Below, piece after piece: positions 1 to 4,758 of a DNA stretch of 6,171 nt. Made by a program: the position numbers and the translations under genes. Below the pieces are notes generated by a model, which worked only from the letters and a program-made list of their open reading frames with translations, did not search any database and was not told where the DNA came from. Numbering within the stretch: the first letter of the stretch is position 1; each line of letters begins with the position of its first letter. Origin of the DNA: Polyangiaceae bacterium (lineage in GTDB: Bacteria; Myxococcota; Polyangia; Polyangiales; Polyangiaceae); the NCBI GenBank assembly GCA_025936205.1, contig JAICTU010000516.1, positions 1 through 6,171 on the forward strand. The letters are read 5' to 3'.

Positions 1-503
1 ACTCCGCCTCCCACCTCACGGCGGAAGCGGGCTACTGGGACGCGGTCCGCCCCAACCTACTGCGCAGCTTCGGCCTCGGCTTCATCTTCATCCCCGTCAG
101 CGTGCTCGCCCTCTCCGGCCTGCCCCCCCAGCAGCGCGGCAACGCCACCGGCCTCTTCAACCTCACTCGCGAGCTCGGCGGCTCCTTCGGCACCGCGCTC
201 ATGGGCATGCTCGTGAGCGACGGCATGAAGATCCACCGCTCCTTCCTCTCCGAGGCCATCAACCCCTACAACCCCCTGGTCCAGGGCCAGCTGCAACAGC
301 TCGCGGGCAGCCTCGGCAGCCAGACCTACCAGAGCCAGCTCGTCGCCGAGCGCGTCCTCGACGCACGAGTCACGACGCAAGCCATGGTGCTCAGCTTCGA
401 AAACGGCTTCCGCTGGGTGGCACTGGCGATGGCGCTCGGCCTGGTGCTGGTGGTGCTACTGGAGAAGCCGGCGGCAGGCCCGGCGCCGGTCGGGGCTCAC
501 TGA
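1..503 (+). CDS. DHA2-family MFS efflux transporter (EmrB/QacA type), C-terminal fragment
   Basis: This is the last 166 codons of an inner-membrane drug/proton antiporter, read in the frame starting at base 3 and ending in TGA at 501-503; the gene begins before the window. DHA2 members have 14 membrane helices and export lipophilic drugs or toxic metabolites using the proton gradient, often with a membrane-fusion partner (EmrA) and an outer-membrane channel. The family-typical block is clear: RSFGLGFIFIPVSVLALSGL forms a helix, then PPQQRGNATGLFNLTRELGG followed by SFGTA, matching the conserved 'RG.a.glfNl.RelGGs.GtA' stretch of EmrB-like proteins. A polar Gln-rich periplasmic loop follows (around bases 230-400), then a final helix (FRWVALAMALGLVLVVLLE, about 403-464) and a short Pro/Ala-rich cytoplasmic tail. 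The C-terminus looks intact. Substrate and partner genes cannot be told from this fragment; an emrA-like gene, if any, would lie outside the window. Confidence 0.93.
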   Translation, partial: SASHLTAEAGYWDAVRPNLLRSFGLGFIFIPVSVLALSGLPPQQRGNATGLFNLTRELGGSFGTALMGMLVSDGMKIHRSFLSEAINPYNPLVQGQLQQLAGSLGSQTYQSQLVAERVLDARVTTQAMVLSFENGFRWVALAMALGLVLVVLLEKPAAGPAPVGAH

Positions 504-727
504 GAAGTGCATCAGGGCTCGGCTCCGCGCGATACTGCCCGACTCCAGAATGTGCCCACTGACGACCGGCATTTGAGTGCTCTCCGCGAACCGGCCGCTT
601 CGCGCTTTATCACGGGGATCTGTCAGGGCCGGGCCGAGCCTCCAGCATTCGGCACTGTTCGAAGCCTCGGGTACGGCGCGGCGCTGCCGCAGCAGCGTAT
701 CCGCGCTGCGCGGATGGAGCTGGCGAA

Positions 728-754
728 ACCTCGCCACGCGAGGTGCTCCTTTTT
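728..754 (+). terminator. Intrinsic-terminator-like hairpin with T-run
   Basis: ACCTCGC (728-734) and GCGAGGT (738-744) form a perfect 7-bp stem with a CAC loop. GCTCC and five T's (750-754) follow. The layout fits a rho-independent terminator for rightward transcription, although the T-run starts 5 bases after the stem and the site lies 225 bp after the efflux gene's stop. It overlaps a competing hairpin, TGGCGA (721-726) with TCGCCA (731-736), so the two cannot form together. Confidence 0.4.
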
Positions 755-802
755 GCGCGAAGTGAAGTTCCACATGGAACATGACGCCCCTACAAAAAGG
801 AG
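746..802. repeat. 10-bp inverted repeat enclosing a central dyad
   Basis: CTCCTTTTTG (746-755) is exactly complementary to CAAAAAGGAG (793-802), with 37 bases between the arms. The midpoint (774) nearly coincides with the midpoint (773.5) of the separate 14-bp dyad at 767-780, so the whole is a nested, roughly two-fold symmetric structure. Because the arms carry T-runs facing each way, it could act as a bidirectional terminator between the two convergent genes. It could equally be the end of a small mobile or REP-like unit. Confidence 0.55.
767..780. promoter_or_regulatory. parS-like 14-bp dyad (degenerate)
   Basis: GTTCCACATGGAAC is a 6-bp perfect inverted repeat (GTTCCA/TGGAAC) around a 2-base CA centre. 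It differs from the widespread ParB-binding site core GTTTCACGTGAAAC at three positions: a symmetric T-to-C/A-to-G pair and the central G-to-A. That central change breaks the CACGTG core, so ParB binding would probably be weakened. It could instead be an operator or simply a stem. No parA or parB gene is in the window. Confidence 0.3.
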
Positions 803-908
803 GCCGCCGCGACGCTCCCGGTTCGCGGGGGTTCCTCGGCGACCGGCATTGGGCTCATCCTGGCGATGCGCGGCGCCGTGCGGAACCGAGCCCTTCCGTT
901 GCTCGCGC

Positions 909-1616
909 TCAGCTCGGCGCATCGTCCACATCGAATCCCCCATACCGGCGGCTCCCGTGACGTAACAACCAAGTCCTCGCACGAACCACCGGCGCTTCGA
1001 GCTCCGAGCAAGCCCGCCACTCCGCGCGGACCTGCTCGGCTCCGAACGCCAGCTGCTGCGGCCGCGAAAAACCATCGAACCAAGCCGCCGAAGAGCGACT
1101 GTCGACGAAGCCCGCCGGCACGCTCCCCGGCGCAGCGTGCTTCCGCACATTGAGCAACACATAGCGCAGCGCAAAATGCAGGGCTCTCCGCGTCTTCAAC
1201 GCGTGCGCATGATAACGGTGCGCGAACAGCCGCCCCCGACGCTCGAGCACACCATTGACGGCCCTCGCCACCCGCACACACAACCCCTGCAAACCGCTCG
1301 ACAACGCCTGACGATCGCGCGCCTCGGCAATCAGATGCAGATGATTGCTCTGCACGGAAAAGTGCACCAAACGAAACCCAAAACGCTCCTGCGCGCGTGA
1401 GAAAGCGTTCCGCACCTCGTGAAAGAGCCGCCCGCCCCGCAGCGACGGCAAGCCCGCGACCACGCGCAGCGTGACATGCACCGGATGCCGATGCGAAAGC
1501 TCCGGCCGGCGCAAATGTGAAACCCCCGCCGCGCTCCCCTTCGGCGGGCGCCCAGCTCCCGTTCGCTTCCCGCCCCAGGTGCGGAACGCCAACGCGAGCT
1601 GTGCAGCGCGAGCCAC
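909..1616 (-). CDS. RAYT-like / IS200-type (Y1) HuH transposase, solitary
   Basis: A single-strand DNA transposase of the Y1/HuH superfamily, closest in layout to REP-associated tyrosine transposases (RAYTs), which act on hairpin-forming single-stranded DNA. From the GTG at 1616 it has 235 residues. GGKRTGAGRPPKG (15-27) resembles an AT-hook (GRPP core). HPVHVTLR (44-51) starts the fold. SNHLHLIAEA (90-99) holds the HuH metal-binding pair H92/H94. RYVLLNVRKH (151-160) carries Y152, which lines up with the catalytic Tyr of the E. coli RAYT segment DYIYINPVKHG. The key residues are therefore present and the gene looks intact. The open frame reaches back to 1844, but similarity begins around residue 1 as given; ATGs at 1661 and 1655 are alternatives, and none has a clear ribosome binding site. 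It stands alone with no IS partner gene. The stop is TGA (911-909). Confidence 0.85.
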   Translation of the reverse strand: MARAAQLALAFRTWGGKRTGAGRPPKGSAAGVSHLRRPELSHRHPVHVTLRVVAGLPSLRGGRLFHEVRNAFSRAQERFGFRLVHFSVQSNHLHLIAEARDRQALSSGLQGLCVRVARAVNGVLERRGRLFAHRYHAHALKTRRALHFALRYVLLNVRKHAAPGSVPAGFVDSRSSAAWFDGFSRPQQLAFGAEQVRAEWRACSELEAPVVRARTWLLRHGSRRYGGFDVDDAPS

Positions 1617-1955
1617 TGGACTTGATTTAGCAGTAATATTTTTGGCAGTCCACATGCCCATGACGGGCCCAAAATTTTTTCGACCGAGAGGAGGTGGGCT
1701 CGCCACCGGGAGTCGCCGGGTATCATCAGCATGTGCCCACCGAGCGTTGAGCCGTCCCGGTGACTGCAGAGCAGTCTCATGATCGCGCGGGGTGGGCGTT
1801 TCGCATGTTGCAAGGCGTATCGCTGCCTGCCGCGAGGCCACCAAGAGGCGCGCTGAGCCACGACTGGACAGTGAGCAAACCGCCTCCGCAGAGACGAGCC
1901 GGCAGCGCGGAAGGGCTCGCCTCGAGGCGCGCGCCGGCGTCAGCGGCGCGCGACG
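1617..1955. other. Spacer upstream of the transposase, with AT-rich patch
   Basis: This spacer separates two leftward genes. The part next to the transposase (about 1620-1681) is conspicuously AT-rich for this window, with runs such as GTAATATTTTTGG and AAAATTTTTTCG. It also holds a 6-bp inverted repeat, TGGACT (1617-1622)/AGTCCA (1647-1652), and the palindrome GGGCCC (1665-1670). This patch probably holds the promoter of the transposase and perhaps a recognition site for it, but no convincing -35/-10 pair is visible. The rest (1690-1925) has open frames in several registers and nothing recognisable. Confidence 0.5.
1928..1952 (-). terminator. Strong GC hairpin just after the regulator's stop
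   Basis: CGCGCGCCG (1928-1936) pairs perfectly with CGGCGCGCG (1944-1952) around a 7-base loop, only 3 bases beyond the TAA of the leftward regulator gene. There is no T-run after it on the - strand, so it is terminator-like but not a textbook intrinsic terminator; it may stabilise the 3' end instead. A second small stem, GCGACG/CGTCGC (1950-1955/1960-1965), overlaps both it and the stop codon. Confidence 0.35.
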
Positions 1956-3035
1956 TTAGCGTCGCTCTGTGCGACGCCGGGATGGCCCGCCGGGGCTCAG
2001 CGACGCCGCGAGCGCCCTGCCGCCATCGAGTTGGGCGGCGCCAGCCTCGAGCGCCGCCGCCTCGGCAGTGTCCAGAGCAAAGATCTGGAGATTGGTCACG
2101 ATCACGCGATCAGCAGGCTCACTCCGCGCCACCACTGCCCGCAGTTCCTCGAAGTAGGCCAGCTGCATCTCGCGCAGCTTCTGGTAGTCGGTTTCGGACA
2201 CTGTAAATAGGTTGTAGCAGAACAGCCCGTCTCGCTGCGCGAACGCACGCTCCGCCCCGAGTCGACCCCAGTAGTGTTTCAGGCGCTGATTGGCCGCCTC
2301 TTCGTGACGGGTATCCACGGTGAGCACGCGCGAGACGCACCAGAGGCCCTTCCGCTTCTTAATCTGTCGCGCGCGCGCCAATGCGGACAGGTACGAACGC
2401 TCCTCTTCGATCGAGATCCCGAGTAACGCGGCGATGAACCCCTCGCGATGGGCTTTCAAGCTTCGATAGCGGCGCAGCTCGAGAGTCCGGAGCACGGCGT
2501 GACTCATGGAAAGATCGTAGGCAAGCCGGCGCTGCAGCGCCAGATTCTCCCATTCCGCGCGCGTCGCGACCAGCTGCTCCGGGGGAGCAAAGATAGCTAC
2601 GAACTCGAGCAGCCGGTGCGTGGTCGCCAGCACCAGGCGCAAGAGATCGGGCAACCGTGGCTCGCCGTCGCCGCTCAACCAACCGGAGAGCGTCGCGCGG
2701 CCCACACCAGCGGACAGCGCCAGCTCGCGAATGCGCCGCTCGCCGCGCAGGTCCAGGAGCAGCGCCGTGACGGCAGCCTGTGAAGTGGTGTCGCTCGTCA
2801 TGGACCAATGGACCTGGTGCTGGAGGAAACTCGCGACAGCGTTCTGCACTGCGATGCGGGACTTGTCCGCGAGCGCCAAGAAGTCGCTGGCCTTCGGGTA
2901 GCGCTTGCCGAGTTCCCACGACTGGCAGACATTGGTCGAGTATCCGAGGTGTCGGCTGAGCGCGAGCTGCGAGCGCTTGCCGCGCAAGTGGCGCACCAGT
3001 TCTCGCGCGAGGCGTTCGGCGTCGTAAGTCGGCAT
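1956..3035 (-). CDS. TIGR02147/DUF4423-family putative transcription regulator with two HTH segments
   Basis: A 359-residue cytoplasmic protein, probably DNA-binding. Residues 7-57 form an XRE-like helix-turn-helix (QLALSRHLGYSTNVCQSWEL, then GKRYP). Residues about 88-145 form a second HTH-like unit (RIRELALSAGVGRATLSGWL, then SGDGEPRLPDLLRL). The C-terminal half matches DUF4423/TIGR02147, with the diagnostic end at 272-322 (FCYNLFTVSETDYQKLREMQ, then EELRAVVARSEPADRVIVTN and LQIFAL). This family is expanded in Fibrobacter and myxobacteria and its target genes are mostly unknown. The last 37 residues are a low-complexity Ala/Gly/Arg tail. The ATG at 3035 is preceded by GGTGA six bases upstream, a modest ribosome binding site. 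The stop is TAA (1958-1956). It is divergent from the lipoprotein gene, so that gene and itself are the first candidate targets. Regulator function is inferred from the domains. Confidence 0.85.
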   Translation of the reverse strand: MPTYDAERLARELVRHLRGKRSQLALSRHLGYSTNVCQSWELGKRYPKASDFLALADKSRIAVQNAVASFLQHQVHWSMTSDTTSQAAVTALLLDLRGERRIRELALSAGVGRATLSGWLSGDGEPRLPDLLRLVLATTHRLLEFVAIFAPPEQLVATRAEWENLALQRRLAYDLSMSHAVLRTLELRRYRSLKAHREGFIAALLGISIEEERSYLSALARARQIKKRKGLWCVSRVLTVDTRHEEAANQRLKHYWGRLGAERAFAQRDGLFCYNLFTVSETDYQKLREMQLAYFEELRAVVARSEPADRVIVTNLQIFALDTAEAAALEAGAAQLDGGRALAASLSPGGPSRRRTERR

Positions 3036-3222
3036 GCAACGTCACCACGAAAATGTCACTCCCGCCGCGCTCAGGCAAGTTCGCGCCGGAGCAAATCAGG
3101 GAAAAACACGGGTGACCGTCGCGCGACACAGTCAGTTTTGAGCACGGGATGCCGGTGTCTGACCCCGAGTATGTTCGTTCTCGCGCTGGCCCGGGCCGTA
3201 CACGGGTGCCAGAGTGTACGCA
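3036..3222. promoter_or_regulatory. Divergent control region between regulator and lipoprotein genes
   Basis: This stretch must carry the promoters of both flanking genes. On the - strand, TTGCCT (3078-3073) and CATTTT (3055-3050) stand 17 bases apart and could be a weak sigma-70-type promoter for the regulator. GTCAC occurs twice with a 14-base period (3041-3045 and 3055-3059) and once inverted as GTGAC (3112-3116), and a 10-bp palindrome GTCGCGCGAC sits at 3118-3127. These are possible operator half-sites. No good promoter is visible for the lipoprotein gene. Confidence 0.35.
3197..3220 (+). repeat. 7-bp inverted repeat immediately before the lipoprotein start
   Basis: CGTACAC (3197-3203) and GTGTACG (3214-3220) are perfect complements separated by GGGTGCCAGA, and the second arm ends two bases before the ATG at 3223. 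It could be a dimeric operator in DNA or an mRNA hairpin that covers the region where a ribosome binding site should be. No strong Shine-Dalgarno sequence lies outside it. It directly follows the palindrome GGCCCGGGCC (3188-3197). Confidence 0.45.
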
Positions 3223-4152
3223 ATGCGGATCGGCTACTGGGGAACGGGGATGGGCGTGGTGCTTGGCTTGACCCAGGCGTGCTCGGACGCGCCCAGAGCC
3301 CCGACGCCGGCAACGCCGCCGGTGGACCCGGGGAAACAGACCGATCCGACCCCTGCCGACAAAGGCGAGGTCCAAGGAGGCCAGACGGGCTCGGGAGGCG
3401 TGCCTCGCGGGTTCCGCTGCGAAGAGATCGCGTCGACGGGTTGCGGCCCCAGCCTCCTGGAGGGCTTCGGCAAAGCCGAGACGCCGCTCATCCCGGCAGG
3501 CTCCCGGTGCGTTCCAGCGTCAGAGCTCGATCCCTCCCTGGACGATGTGCCCGTGTGCCGGTGCGCGTTCAGCCGGAGCAACTACTTTTCGGATACGGGT
3601 AGCAGCTCGGAGCTGGTCTACACCGTCGGTCTGGCACGACGCCGTATCACTCTGGCTCAGGCAGGTGATAGCTGCGAAGTCAGGTTGGGGGACGAGTGCC
3701 TGCTCGATAGCGCCGCCTTCTCGGGCTGCTCTCTCCAGGCCGCAGAGAGTAGTTGCGAGTCGGCATGTGGAGCCCTGAGTACATCCTACGCTGCCGCCGT
3801 CGCGCAGCGCTTGGCGCAGGTGGAAGTGCTCAGCAGCGAGTGTGTGGAATGCCGTTCCGGCACGTGCTTCGGAGTGCTCCGCGTCAGAGGAGCCTGCTAT
3901 CTGGGCATGCAAAGCAGCCTCGGCTCTGGCTACGTTGCCAGAGCCATCCCCTGCAACGCCACTCCGGAGCAGACGCTCGACGCAGAAATCGAGCGGTACG
4001 GGTCGGGGAGCAACTGCACGAGGCACGAGGCACCAGCCTGTGCCACGGACAGTGAGGCGATCTGCACGGACGCCGGCGCTCGAGATGCGGCGGTGCCATC
4101 GCTGCCTGCAGACACGGCCACCACGGATGCTTCATCGGCGAGCATTCCGTAG
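3223..4152 (+). CDS. Putative secreted lipoprotein, 18 cysteines after the lipid anchor, unknown function
   Basis: I do not recognise the family. From the ATG at 3223 the product has 309 residues; an in-frame GTG at 3214 would add three. The N-terminus (MRIGYWGTGMGVVLGLTQAC) has one Arg, a short hydrophobic core and a Cys at 20 that looks like a lipoprotein anchor. The box LTQAC has Thr rather than Leu/Ile/Val at -3, so lipidation is probable, not certain. Residues 21-60 are a Pro/Thr/Gly-rich linker typical of surface lipoproteins. Then follows a domain with 18 Cys, including CRC, CESAC and CVEC..TC patterns; an even number fits nine disulfides and an extracytoplasmic location. The C-terminus is an Ala/Ser/Thr/Asp-rich tail. 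It is divergent from the DUF4423 regulator, which may control it. No catalytic motif or membrane helix is seen beyond the signal. Confidence 0.75.
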   Translation: MRIGYWGTGMGVVLGLTQACSDAPRAPTPATPPVDPGKQTDPTPADKGEVQGGQTGSGGVPRGFRCEEIASTGCGPSLLEGFGKAETPLIPAGSRCVPASELDPSLDDVPVCRCAFSRSNYFSDTGSSSELVYTVGLARRRITLAQAGDSCEVRLGDECLLDSAAFSGCSLQAAESSCESACGALSTSYAAAVAQRLAQVEVLSSECVECRSGTCFGVLRVRGACYLGMQSSLGSGYVARAIPCNATPEQTLDAEIERYGSGSNCTRHEAPACATDSEAICTDAGARDAAVPSLPADTATTDASSASIP

Positions 4153-4216
4153 CGCGCCTGCACTTTGCCGAGCAGATCGGGGCCAGGCGCTTCCCGCGGG
4201 ACCTCTGGGGCGCGCT
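4151..4216. repeat. 8-bp inverted repeat starting in the lipoprotein stop codon
   Basis: AGCGCGCC (4151-4158) begins with the last two bases of the TAG stop and is exactly complementary to GGCGCGCT (4209-4216), with a 50-base spacer. It could form the base of a long hairpin at the 3' end of the lipoprotein mRNA. There is no T-run after it. In such GC-rich DNA an 8-bp match of this kind can arise by chance. Confidence 0.3.
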
Positions 4217-4758
4217 CAGGTCGAGGGTGCGCTGCCTCTCGGGGTCTTGCTCTCTCGAGAATAGCGACCTGGGAGGGGCTCGCCTCCGGGCGTCGCTGGG
4301 CAACACAGCGGCGCCAGGCGGCGGCCGATCTGGTCGGAACGCAGCGACTTCCAGCAGGGGCGGCGTTCCCAGCGCGGCGGTGCTGGGCGCGAGCCGTCCT
4401 CGAGCACCGGCGCGGGCCGCGCCGGCGGCACTCTCGCCGCGAGAATTGTCGATCTGTCCGTGCTGCGCTCTTCACCGCTGCCCTCCAGCAGAACTGACGC
4501 CCGAGCAGGCAGTCTGGGCCGCGAATCTCGCGCGGCGTGGCGCGCTGGCGGGCCCGGATCAGCATTGGGGCGCTGCGGCAACGTTTCCAAGGCCAAGGAG
4601 CTTCCCCAGGGCACAGCTGCAGCCCGTCGCTGGGCCCTGTTCTGGTACAGATCGGGCGCGGGCGCCGTCAGAGTGAACGTTTGCAGGGTTGTCCCGGCTG
4701 TTTTCGCTGGGTAGGGATCGAATGGTGTCCCGGTTGTCATCACCGTGGGCGAGGAATC
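4153..4758. other. 600-bp stretch without a convincing gene
   Basis: Several frames are open on both strands, but none shows a domain I recognise, a good start or the strong G/C third-position bias of the neighbouring real genes. The longest leftward candidate (4743-4216) has a clearly weaker bias. Visible structure includes the 8-bp inverted repeat at 4151-4216 and a hairpin GCGTCGCTG (4290-4298)/CAGCGGCGC (4306-4314) with one G-T pair and a 7-base loop. A 5-bp stem lies at 4272-4287, and near-direct repeats at 4690-4741. It may be a long leader of the downstream gene or decayed coding or mobile DNA. Confidence 0.45.
4690..4741. repeat. Two 16-bp near-direct repeats, 36-bp period
   Basis: TGTCCCGGCTGTTTTC (4690-4705) and TGTCCCGGTTGTCATC (4726-4741) match at 13 of 16 positions and start 36 bases apart, ending 17 bases before the ATG of the desuccinylase-like gene. 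They could be paired activator or repressor sites for that gene. Tandem terminal repeats beginning TGT also occur at ends of IS21-type elements, so a leftover IS end is an alternative; no transposase fragment was recognised next to them. Confidence 0.4.

Larger units (their letters stand above)
504..908. other. Gene-free spacer between the efflux gene and the transposase
   Basis: This 405-bp stretch lies between the 3' ends of two convergent genes. Open frames exist in it, but none has a plausible start with a ribosome binding site or a recognisable domain. It holds two alternative hairpins with a T-run (721-754), a parS-like dyad (767-780), a 10-bp inverted repeat (746-755/793-802) and a weaker bulged stem (818-826/839-846, loop 827-838). 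The last could end leftward transcription from the transposase gene. I see no tRNA. Confidence 0.6.

Noticed and set aside
657..663. GTTCGAA resembling a tRNA T-loop
   Set aside because: The flanking bases do not form a 5-bp T-stem and no acceptor or anticodon arm can be built around it.
507..965. A 152-codon rightward open frame after the efflux gene
   Set aside because: Arg/Pro-rich product without a domain; it runs through the terminator-like hairpin and the dyad and overlaps the transposase end antisense.
1617..1844. N-terminal extension of the transposase to an ATG at 1844
   Set aside because: Family-like sequence begins at about the GTG at 1616; the extension is compositionally odd and crosses the AT-rich patch.
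3118..3127. Perfect 10-bp palindrome GTCGCGCGAC
   Set aside because: Short GC palindromes are common at this base composition and it is not placed symmetrically with other elements; mentioned only within the control-region entry.
3520..4026. Long leftward open frame opposite the lipoprotein gene
   Set aside because: It is the antisense shadow of the lipoprotein frame and has no start signal or domain.
4216..4743. A 175-codon leftward open frame starting ATGATG
   Set aside because: No recognisable domain, Pro/Arg/Ala-rich low-complexity product, weaker third-position G/C bias than the real neighbours, and overlap with the repeats before the next gene.
4537..4758. In-frame upstream extension of the desuccinylase-like protein (74 residues)
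   Set aside because: The added segment is low-complexity with no homology to the family, whereas the ATG at 4759 has a GAGGA just upstream.
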